From the NCBI GenBank assembly GCA_902544985.1, contig CACCFV010000007.1, positions 1 through 44,260 on the forward strand: 44,260 nucleotides of DNA, written 5' to 3'. The stretch is from an uncultured Pelagibacteraceae bacterium. Lineage in GTDB: Bacteria > Pseudomonadota > Alphaproteobacteria > Pelagibacterales > Pelagibacteraceae. A model generated the notes under the pieces. The model did not search any database. It was not told the origin of the DNA and worked only from the letters and a program-made list of their open reading frames with translations. Below are positions 24,756 through 31,357 of the stretch, piece by piece (the first letter of the stretch is position 1; every line of letters begins with the position of its first letter). The position numbers and the translations under genes were made by a program.

Positions 24756-25721
24756 CTAAATATTTCTATAAAAATTATACCAATTGTTACCTAATATCCC
24801 ATTAGTTTCTTCTTCTGAAAATCCAACTTTTCTTAATCCCTTTTCTATATTAAAAAAACCTCTAGCATCTTCAAACCAATCTGGTTGTTTAGGAAAGCCC
24901 GGTTTGTTTTTAGATCCCTCTCCATAATTTTTACTTTTAGACCAAGTGCCGTTTCTCATCCATTCCACAATCTTATCGGGCTGATTCAAACATAAATCAG
25001 ATCCAATGCCAATATTTTTGATATTCATTATATCCGAAGTTCTGGCAATCATCTCACAGAAGCTATCTAAGGAACAATTATTATTATTTTTTAAATGATG
25101 AGGATATAATGAAAAACCCAACATCCCTCCACTATCACTTAAAACTTTTAATAAATCATTAGATTTATTTCTTTTAGCAGCATGCCAAAAGCTAGGGTTA
25201 GCATGTGTAATCGCAATAGGTTTTTCACTAATTTCAATTGCATCTAATGTACTTTTTTCAGCAGAGTGAGACATGTCTATAACTATTCCAACTCTGTTCA
25301 TTTCTTTTATAACTTCACGCCCAAAATTAGTTACTCCACTATCAATTTTTTCATAACAGCCAGTTGCGAGAAGAGATTGGTTATTATAAGTTAATTGCAT
25401 AAAACGACATCCAAGTTGATGTACTTTTTCAACTAAATATATGTCATCCTCAATTGGTGAACAGTTTTGAAAACCAAAGAAAATTGAGGTTTTTTTTTCT
25501 AATTTAGCTTTCTCAATATCCTTGAAGCTAGTACCGTGAAAAATTAAATCAGAGTTTTCTTCAAAAAGTTTTTGCCATTTCTTAATTTCATTGAGAAGTT
25601 CATTATAGTCTTCATGATAAACAATCGTTACGTGGACAGCATCCAACTCTGCTTGTCTGTTAATCTCAAAAACTTCTCTTGTCCAATTACAATATTGTAA
25701 ATTATCAATCTTAAATTTCAT
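24756..25721 (-). CDS. Peptidase M19 (renal dipeptidase) family protein, metal-site variant
   Basis: A 321-residue TIM-barrel M19 homologue, started at the ATG 25721 (MKFKIDNLQYCNW) rather than an in-frame TTG upstream. In renal dipeptidase, zinc 1 is held by H-x-D near the N-terminus and a bridging Glu. Here these align with D6-N-L-Q-Y and Q85 (FGFQN), so they are replaced. The second-site histidines H152 (DMSHSAEKS) and H173 (ITHANPS) and the GSD at 240-242 remain. I recall the same DxLQYxNW opening in dipeptidase-like genes beside choline/dimethylglycine catabolism in Pseudomonas. It may be a differently metallated hydrolase. Confidence 0.8.
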   Translation of the reverse strand: MKFKIDNLQYCNWTREVFEINRQAELDAVHVTIVYHEDYNELLNEIKKWQKLFEENSDLIFHGTSFKDIEKAKLEKKTSIFFGFQNCSPIEDDIYLVEKVHQLGCRFMQLTYNNQSLLATGCYEKIDSGVTNFGREVIKEMNRVGIVIDMSHSAEKSTLDAIEISEKPIAITHANPSFWHAAKRNKSNDLLKVLSDSGGMLGFSLYPHHLKNNNNCSLDSFCEMIARTSDIMNIKNIGIGSDLCLNQPDKIVEWMRNGTWSKSKNYGEGSKNKPGFPKQPDWFEDARGFFNIEKGLRKVGFSEEETNGILGNNWYNFYRNI

Positions 25722-25820
25722 GAGTTTGATTTTATCAAACCATATCAATATGTATTTGAAATTCTATTAATTTATTGAAATTTAAACAATTTTTTGAAAT
25801 AAAGTTTGAATAAATAACTC

Positions 25821-26309
25821 ATGAATAAAAAAAATCTAAAAGTTTCAATTGTTATGGGTAGTCAATCTGACTTTAAGACAATGAAATTAGCAAAACAAAT
25901 ATTAGAAAAGCTAAAAGTTCCTTTAGAAATAAAGATTATTTCTGCTCATAGAACACCAATGAGAATGTACAAATACGCATCTGATGCAGAAAAAAATAAT
26001 ATCGGTGTTATCATTGCAGGTGCTGGAGGATCAGCACATTTACCTGGGATGATAGCTGCACTTACTCAAGTACCAGTATTGGGTGTTCCGATTGAAAGTA
26101 AAAAACTTAAAGGTTTAGACAGCTTATTATCTATTGCTCAAATGCCAAAAGGTATCCCTGTGGGGACTTTAGCAATAGGAGATGATGGAGCAATAAATGC
26201 AGCGATACTTGCTGCATCAATTATTTCCAACAATAATCCTTTGGTAAGATCTAAACTTAAAAGTTGGAGAACATCTCAAACAAAATCAGTTAGAAAAAAA
26301 CCAAAATAA
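25821..26309 (+). CDS. purE: N5-carboxyaminoimidazole ribonucleotide mutase
   Basis: A 162-residue PurE. It has the substrate loop VMGSQSDFKTM (residues 11-21) and the catalytic SAHRTP with H43, followed by IIAGAGGSAHLPGM. It converts N5-CAIR, made by PurK, to CAIR in purine synthesis. PurK begins 5 bp downstream. The C-terminal KTKSVRKKPK tail is basic and not part of the core. It is divergent from the dipeptidase-like gene across about 100 bp. Confidence 0.96.
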   Translation: MNKKNLKVSIVMGSQSDFKTMKLAKQILEKLKVPLEIKIISAHRTPMRMYKYASDAEKNNIGVIIAGAGGSAHLPGMIAALTQVPVLGVPIESKKLKGLDSLLSIAQMPKGIPVGTLAIGDDGAINAAILAASIISNNNPLVRSKLKSWRTSQTKSVRKKPK

Positions 26310-26313
26310 TTTA

Positions 26314-27360
26314 ATGTCTGAAATTAAATTAGGAATACTTGGTGGCGGTCAATTAGGAAGTATGTTGTCTGTTGCTGCAAAAAAATTAAATATTAAAACT
26401 ATAATTTACTCTGATGATCAAGATGCTCCTGCACAAAATTTTTGCGATGAATTTATATTTGGTGATTACAAAGATAAAAATAAGATTAATAATTTTGCAG
26501 GAAAAGTAAGTATAGTTACATATGAATTTGAAAACATTCCCTATGAAACTTTAAATGAAATTAATAAATTTAAAAATGTTAATCCAAAGCCATCGATAAA
26601 TAGATTAATACAACATCGTTTAGCTGAAAAAGATTTTGTTAATAAATTGAATATCAGAACAACAAGGTATGTTGGTATAGAAAAAAAATCTGATTTAGAA
26701 TCCCTTGGTGATTTTTTGCCAGGAATTTTAAAAACAACAACCATGGGTTATGATGGAAAGGGTCAATATCCCATCAAATCACTAAATGATTTGAATGGAT
26801 TAAATATTGATTTTTCAAAAGAATATATTCTTGAAAAATTGGTTAAATTAAAAAAAGAAATTTCAGTAATAATTACAAGATTTGGTAATAACAGATATGA
26901 AATTTATGAGGCAATAGAAAATATACACGAAAATCAAATTTTAAAAAAATCCAAAATTCCTGCTGACATAAGTCAAAAAATTAAAGAACAATCTAGAGAA
27001 TGGAGTAAACAAATTTCTGAAGAATTAAAATACATTGGCACACTTTGTGTCGAATTTTTCGTTGATCGAAATGATAATCTTTACGTGAATGAAATAGCAC
27101 CAAGAGTTCATAATTCTGGACATTTAACTATTAATGCTTTTAATATCAGTCAATTTGAAAATCATGTAAGAGCAGTTTGTTCTTTAGATCAAATTCCTTT
27201 GAAGAAATTACATAATGCAGAGATGATTAACCTTATAGGTAATCAAATTACACCATACAGACAAAAAATAGATTTAAAGAAAAATGAATTTTTTTTTGAT
27301 TATCTTAAAAAAGAAATTAAAGATAAAAGAAAAATGGGTCATTTAACAAAAATTTTATAA
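26314..27360 (+). CDS. purK: 5-(carboxyamino)imidazole ribonucleotide synthase
   Basis: A 348-residue ATP-grasp enzyme. The N-terminus GILGGGQLGSMLSVAAKKLN, the ATP-binding GILKTTTMGYDGKGQ and the metal-binding ENIHENQI and FFVDRNDNLYVNEIAPRVHNSGH segments are standard for PurK. It makes N5-CAIR from AIR, bicarbonate and ATP. Its stop overlaps the GNAT gene start (TAATG). The purE-purK order is the usual operon. Confidence 0.96.
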   Translation: MSEIKLGILGGGQLGSMLSVAAKKLNIKTIIYSDDQDAPAQNFCDEFIFGDYKDKNKINNFAGKVSIVTYEFENIPYETLNEINKFKNVNPKPSINRLIQHRLAEKDFVNKLNIRTTRYVGIEKKSDLESLGDFLPGILKTTTMGYDGKGQYPIKSLNDLNGLNIDFSKEYILEKLVKLKKEISVIITRFGNNRYEIYEAIENIHENQILKKSKIPADISQKIKEQSREWSKQISEELKYIGTLCVEFFVDRNDNLYVNEIAPRVHNSGHLTINAFNISQFENHVRAVCSLDQIPLKKLHNAEMINLIGNQITPYRQKIDLKKNEFFFDYLKKEIKDKRKMGHLTKIL

Positions 27361-27827
27361 TGTTTAAAACTATTGAGGGTAACTTTGAAAATTCAGATGT
27401 TAATGAACTCTTAAAAAAACATTTTGTAGAACTAAGGGCGGCTTCTCCAGAGGGAAGTGCGCATGTTTTAGATATCGAAGGTTTAAAAGTATCATCTATT
27501 AAGTTTTGGAGCTTATGGGATAATGAAAAATTGATAGGTTGTGGTGCTCTTAAAATTTTAGAAAAAGATCATGGTGAATTTAAATCAATAAGATTACATG
27601 ATGATTTTAGAAATAAAGGGAATGGAATAAAACTTATTGATCATTTGTTTGATGAGGCTAAAAAATTGAATATTAAACGAATTAGCATAGAAACTGGAGC
27701 AGGAATATTCTTTAAACCAGCAAGAAAATTATTTGATTTATGCGGATTTAAGCCCTGTAAACCGTTTGCACATTATAAAGAGGATAAAAATTCTATTTAT
27801 TTATCAAAGTTAATAAACAACACTTAA
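27360..27827 (+). CDS. GNAT family N-acetyltransferase
   Basis: A 155-residue acetyltransferase. The acetyl-CoA pyrophosphate loop appears as RLHDDFRNKGNGIKLIDHLFDEAKK (R-x2-G-x-G), and the C-terminal IETGAGIFFKPARKLFDLCGFKPC matches the last strands. It is translationally coupled to purK by a one-base overlap. The acceptor substrate is unknown. Its stop codon lies within an AT-rich inverted repeat (27822-27843). Confidence 0.85.
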   Translation: MFKTIEGNFENSDVNELLKKHFVELRAASPEGSAHVLDIEGLKVSSIKFWSLWDNEKLIGCGALKILEKDHGEFKSIRLHDDFRNKGNGIKLIDHLFDEAKKLNIKRISIETGAGIFFKPARKLFDLCGFKPCKPFAHYKEDKNSIYLSKLINNT

Positions 27828-27843
27828 AAATTAAATTTTAAGT
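27822..27843 (+). repeat. AT-rich inverted repeat at the GNAT stop codon
   Basis: Arms ACTTAAAA (27822-27829) and TTTTAAGT (27836-27843) enclose a 6-nt loop. It could fold into a weak hairpin at the end of the purEK-GNAT transcript. The stem is almost all A-T, so it is poor as a terminator by itself. Confidence 0.4.
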
Positions 27844-27892
27844 ATTGATCTATTTTGTTGACAAAACTAATTAAATTATAAAGAAAGTCATC

Positions 27893-27912
27893 ATTACTTA
27901 AATTTAAGTAAT
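27893..27912. promoter_or_regulatory. 20-bp perfect palindrome in the csp leader
   Basis: ATTACTTAAATTTAAGTAAT reads identically on both strands. It lies 32 bp upstream of the cold-shock ATG, downstream of a TTGACA (27858-27863). It could be an operator or, in RNA, a tight fold in the 5' untranslated region. AT-richness makes chance palindromes more common, but 20 exact bases is long. Confidence 0.45.
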
Positions 27913-27943
27913 AAATTAACAAACAAAAAGTAAGAAGAAAAAT

Positions 27944-28150
27944 ATGAGTCTACAAGGAAAAGTAAAGTGGTTCAATCCAACCAAAGGTTTTGGTTTTATT
28001 GAAAGAGATGATAAAGAAAAAGATGTGTTTGTACATGTTTCAGCTGTAAGAGATGCTGGTATGAACGGTTTAGATGAGGGTCAAGCTTTGACTTTCGATG
28101 TTGAAGATGGTCCTAAAGGTCCTTCAGCAGTTAACTTAAAAACTGCATAA
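27944..28150 (+). CDS. cspA: Cold-shock domain protein
   Basis: A 68-residue OB-fold nucleic-acid-binding protein. RNP1-like KGFGFI and RNP2-like VFVHV are both present in [20 protein letters not shown] and [10 protein letters not shown]. It is a CspA-family single-stranded RNA/DNA chaperone. It has its own leader (116 bp) with a candidate promoter and a 20-bp palindrome, and a long hairpin follows the gene. It is a monocistronic unit between the pur genes and the racemase. Confidence 0.93.
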   Translation: MSLQGKVKWFNPTKGFGFIERDDKEKDVFVHVSAVRDAGMNGLDEGQALTFDVEDGPKGPSAVNLKTA

Positions 28151-28165
28151 TTTTCATTACATAGA

Positions 28166-28219
28166 TTATTGGCTATAAGATTTACAATTTGATAATATTT
28201 GTATATTTGTAGCCAATAA
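28166..28219 (+). terminator. Long hairpin after csp
   Basis: The arms TTATTGGCTATAA (28166-28178) and TTGTAGCCAATAA (28207-28219) pair over 13 bp with one wobble. They enclose a 28-nt region with a further 5-bp TACAA/TTGTA stem. It begins 15 bp after the csp stop and ends 31 bp before the racemase start. There is no U-tract. It may be a csp transcript end or processing site, or a leader structure for the racemase gene. Confidence 0.55.
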
Positions 28220-28250
28220 GAAAAATTTTAAATCAATAAATAAAAATATA

Positions 28251-28997
28251 ATGATTGGAATTTTAGGTGGCATGGGCACACAAGCTGGCCTAGACTTTTG
28301 TAACAAACTTGCAATCCTTTATCGAGGAAAAATTGATCAAGAATATCCTTTATTTCTTCTTTTCAACAAATCAAATATTCCTGGAAGACCAGAGTCCATA
28401 GGTGTACAAACTAGGAATTTATCAAATCGAAAAAAAAATAAAAAAATTGAAAAAAAATACTCATTGGTATTAAAAAGTTTATTACATGGATGTAATACAC
28501 TTAAAAAAAGTAAATGTAAGTTTATTGTTATTCCGTGTAATACAGCACACTATTGGTATGATGATTTAAGAAAAAAAATAAAATTACCAATTATAAACAT
28601 GCCCAAAGAGGTATTTATTCACACAAAAAAAACATGTAAGAAAAATTCATCAATTGGACTATTAGCAACTGAGGGTACTTTAAACACTGGTGTTTACAAT
28701 AAATTTTTTGACAAAAATTATAATCTTATTTTTCCAAATATTTCTTTACAAAAAAATTCTGTAAATAAAGCAATAAAATTTGTCAAAATGGGAAATGTAA
28801 AAGCTGCCAGCAAAATTATTAAACCAGCCATAAATTATTTGATTAAAAAAAAATGTAAAAAGATAATTTTAGGTTGTACTGAATTACCGATAGCCATATT
28901 CGCATTCAAATCTTTTAAAAAAGTAAAGACTTCAAAAATTTTTTTAGATCCAAATTTGATATTGGCCAATGCGGCAATGAAAAAATATCGTAAATAA
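28251..28997 (+). CDS. Aspartate/glutamate racemase family protein
   Basis: A 248-residue protein with the start MIGILGGMGTQAGLDFC. The two catalytic cysteines expected for a PLP-independent racemase are C96 (PCNTAHYWYDDL) and C209 (GCTELPIA). The family interconverts L- and D-amino acids such as aspartate, but the specific substrate is not shown. It is lysine-rich like its neighbours. Its stop overlaps the next gene's start by one base. Confidence 0.88.
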   Translation: MIGILGGMGTQAGLDFCNKLAILYRGKIDQEYPLFLLFNKSNIPGRPESIGVQTRNLSNRKKNKKIEKKYSLVLKSLLHGCNTLKKSKCKFIVIPCNTAHYWYDDLRKKIKLPIINMPKEVFIHTKKTCKKNSSIGLLATEGTLNTGVYNKFFDKNYNLIFPNISLQKNSVNKAIKFVKMGNVKAASKIIKPAINYLIKKKCKKIILGCTELPIAIFAFKSFKKVKTSKIFLDPNLILANAAMKKYRK

Positions 28998-29413
28998 TGA
29001 AATCTAAAGACAAACCATATATTTTATATGTAGCAGAAAAAATATATTTAGAGGTTTCAGAAATTAAAAAAAAAAATAGTGGTTTTTCTAATATAGATGC
29101 CATAGATGGTTTTATTGGATCGGATACTTATAAAGAAGTAAGTAGTGGGAAATTTCATGACGATTGGTTTGAAGAATTAAAGAAAAAAAAAGAAAAAATT
29201 CCTGAAGAGACAATGAAGTTACTAAAAATACAAAGAGAAATGATGATTAAACAATTAATCCAGTACCCAGAACTCTATTATACTAAAAGTCATTTTCCTT
29301 TAGAAATTTCTCAACGTGCATTTGATCACTTATGGAGAATGTGTGAAAGTTATGAGTTATGGTGCAAAGAAACAAACCAAAAAAAATTGATCCTTTTAAA
29401 TCTTACTGATTAA
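28997..29413 (+). CDS. Hypothetical protein, 138 residues
   Basis: I do not recognise this protein. It is hydrophilic, with a helical, charged N-terminal half (EIKKKNSG, ELKKKKEKIPEE) and a tryptophan-containing C-terminal part (AFDHLWRMCESYELWCKE). There is no signal peptide or membrane helix. It is coupled to the racemase gene by a one-base overlap and converges with the next minus-strand gene, overlapping it by 11 bp. No function is proposed. Confidence 0.55.
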   Translation: MKSKDKPYILYVAEKIYLEVSEIKKKNSGFSNIDAIDGFIGSDTYKEVSSGKFHDDWFEELKKKKEKIPEETMKLLKIQREMMIKQLIQYPELYYTKSHFPLEISQRAFDHLWRMCESYELWCKETNQKKLILLNLTD

Positions 29414-29801
29414 TTTTTTGTTGTTTCAGTTTTTTATGCGTAAATTTAACTCTTTTTTCAACTAAAAGTTTAAAATCTTTAATTATCTTTGACTCGTTGT
29501 TTTGGTCAACCAATTTTTGATGAACTACTTTTACTCTCTTTTCTACTAAATTTTTAAAATCTTTATTAATTCGCATTTGTTGATTATTTTTTGACACTTC
29601 TTCTGTAATATAACTTAAAGAGCTTTTGCCTGTTTTTTTTTTGAATTCATTATCGAAGACTAGTTGCGCAGTAGCTTTAACCAAATTTCCTGATGTAACT
29701 GCTGTAATTGCAGGACCAACCATGGCTGGTAAAGGAACAAAACCCGTCAAAAATAAAAATGACGTAAAAAATAAACTAAGTTTTAAAAATCTCAAAATCA
29801 T
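29403..29801 (-). CDS. Secreted or membrane-anchored repeat protein
   Basis: A 132-residue protein. An N-terminal hydrophobic segment (residues 4-28, MILRFLKLSLFF... FVPLPA) acts as a signal or anchor. A GPAITAVTSGNLVKATAQLVFD segment follows. The C-terminal half has two tandem repeats of a basic helix: NKDFKNLVEKRVKVVHQKLV (79-98) and IKDFKLLVEKRVKFTHKKLK (107-126), 28 residues apart. There is no family I can name. The repeats look like amphipathic helices that might bind nucleic acid, lipid or a partner. Confidence 0.6.
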   Translation of the reverse strand: MILRFLKLSLFFTSFLFLTGFVPLPAMVGPAITAVTSGNLVKATAQLVFDNEFKKKTGKSSLSYITEEVSKNNQQMRINKDFKNLVEKRVKVVHQKLVDQNNESKIIKDFKLLVEKRVKFTHKKLKQQKINQ

Positions 29802-29832
29802 AAGTTTAAATTATTTGATTTGGTAAGAGGCT

Positions 29833-29911
29833 ACAATTAATAAATTGTCCAAAATAAGTTTTATTTCTTATAGAATGTTGTAGTAATTCATCACATTTTA
29901 CTACATTTTTT
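29833..29911 (+). promoter_or_regulatory. Structured leader with attenuator-like hairpin before the EamA gene
   Basis: Three inverted repeats occur in a row: ACAATT/AATTGT (29833-29848), ATAAG/CTTAT (29854-29871) and TGTAGTAA/TTACTACA (29879-29905). The last is followed by six T (29906-29911), just 3 nt before the EamA ATG. That arrangement resembles an intrinsic terminator or translation-blocking hairpin acting as an attenuator. No known riboswitch core was recognised. Confidence 0.4.
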
Positions 29912-29914
29912 AAC

Positions 29915-30763
29915 ATGATCAAAATTTTTCCTTTTATTTTTATCATTCTTTGGTCATCTGCATTTATAACAACCAAACCAATCATTGATAATAGCGATCC
30001 ATTTGCTGCTTTAACTTTTCGATTTTTTTTTGTAGCAGTTGGATTCTTGTTATTTTCAATTTATTCTAAAAATTCAATTATAATAAAAAGAAAAAACTTA
30101 ATTGAATCAGTTCTAAGTGGTGTTCTTTTCCATGGTTTATATCTAGGAGGAGTTTTTTACTCAATTTCTATTGGTATGCCTACAAGTATTGCTGCATTAA
30201 TTGTAACTCTTCAACCAATCTTAACAAATATTCTTAGTGGACCAATCTTAAATGAAAAGGTTACTTTTAAACAATGGATTGGTGTTTTGCTTGGATTTTT
30301 TGGTGCAACACTAGTTTTAGGATTAGATCTAGGATCGAAGATTCCATTGCTTGGGCTAGTTGCAACAATAATAGCATTAATTTCAATAACAGCATCAACA
30401 ATTTGGCAAAAAAAATTAAGTTATAATTTGCCTTTGTCCGTAAGTAATTTTTATCAAGCTATAGGAGGCTGTTTTTTTCATATCCTCGTAGTCATATTTT
30501 TTACAAAACCATATATAGCCTTCACAAAAACATTTTTTCTAGCAATGGGTCACCAAATACTTCTTGTGTCTTTTGGTGCTTTTACAATTTTAATGTTTTT
30601 AATCAAAAAAAATTCCGCAAGTAAGACAGTCTCAATTTTTTTTCTTATCCCTACAACATCTGCTTTGATGGCTTGGTTTTTTTTAGGGGAAACCTTAACA
30701 GTAATTGATCTCTTAGGTTTTTTGATAACGTCAATAGGAGTTTATATAGCTACTAGAGATTAA
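29915..30763 (+). CDS. EamA/DMT superfamily transporter
   Basis: A 282-residue protein with about ten hydrophobic helices in two EamA repeats. It has the family's N-terminal segment (ILWSSAFITTKPIIDNSDPFAALTFRF), the MPTSIAALIVTLQPILTNILSGPILNEK signature that ends repeat one, and the TSALMAWFFLGETL in repeat two. It is an inner-membrane metabolite or drug transporter of unknown substrate. It converges with the sarcosine oxidase operon, ending 7 bp from soxG. Confidence 0.9.
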   Translation: MIKIFPFIFIILWSSAFITTKPIIDNSDPFAALTFRFFFVAVGFLLFSIYSKNSIIIKRKNLIESVLSGVLFHGLYLGGVFYSISIGMPTSIAALIVTLQPILTNILSGPILNEKVTFKQWIGVLLGFFGATLVLGLDLGSKIPLLGLVATIIALISITASTIWQKKLSYNLPLSVSNFYQAIGGCFFHILVVIFFTKPYIAFTKTFFLAMGHQILLVSFGAFTILMFLIKKNSASKTVSIFFLIPTTSALMAWFFLGETLTVIDLLGFLITSIGVYIATRD

Positions 30764-30769
30764 TCTAAG

Positions 30770-31357
30770 CTATTTATTTTCGTATCCAAACTCTAATGAT
30801 GCATCAGTAATAGAATGGTATAAAGACTCCCCAAAACTCCTTAATGTGAATAACCTTACTTTGGATGGCTTGTCATTAAGTAAGTCTACTGTAAAAGCAA
30901 TATTATTATAAAGAGAATTTATTGAATTATTTTTTTTTAAAATATCAAAATTAAATGGTGATCCTTTTTTTAAAACTTCTAATACATAATTTCCCTCTAT
31001 TTCAATTACAGCTCTTGAATGAGATAAATCAGTAACTGCAAAATCAGTTTCTTTACATGTTAAAGAAATATTTTTAATTAAATCTTTTTTTGAGGATACT
31101 AACAGCCAATTTTTTGGGCCATTCCATAAGATTCTTGTATTTTCATTGAAAGCCACATTCAACGAAGAGTCTTTTAGTTTTAAACCGTCAATATCAATAC
31201 TTTCAATTTGAATATTAGAATTTTTGAACTGTACTATTTGAACAATTAATAAATTTTTTTTTTCTGAAATTTTTAACAAGTCATCGCCTTTTTTGTCCTC
31301 AAAGTCTCCAAATTGTCCTTGATGATGAACATTGGCTAGCGCAGAAATTAAACTCAT
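30770..31357 (-). CDS. soxG: Sarcosine oxidase gamma subunit
   Basis: A 195-residue SoxG. It has the WNGPKNWLLVSSKK segment and TDLSHSRAVIEIEGNYVLEVLKKGSPFN, typical of the gamma subunit, which resembles a folate-binding GcvT C-terminal part. It belongs to the heterotetrameric soxBDAG complex that oxidises sarcosine to glycine with THF as one-carbon acceptor. Its start overlaps soxA by 4 bp (ATGA). It is the last gene of the operon. Confidence 0.88.
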   Translation of the reverse strand: MSLISALANVHHQGQFGDFEDKKGDDLLKISEKKNLLIVQIVQFKNSNIQIESIDIDGLKLKDSSLNVAFNENTRILWNGPKNWLLVSSKKDLIKNISLTCKETDFAVTDLSHSRAVIEIEGNYVLEVLKKGSPFNFDILKKNNSINSLYNNIAFTVDLLNDKPSKVRLFTLRSFGESLYHSITDASLEFGYENK

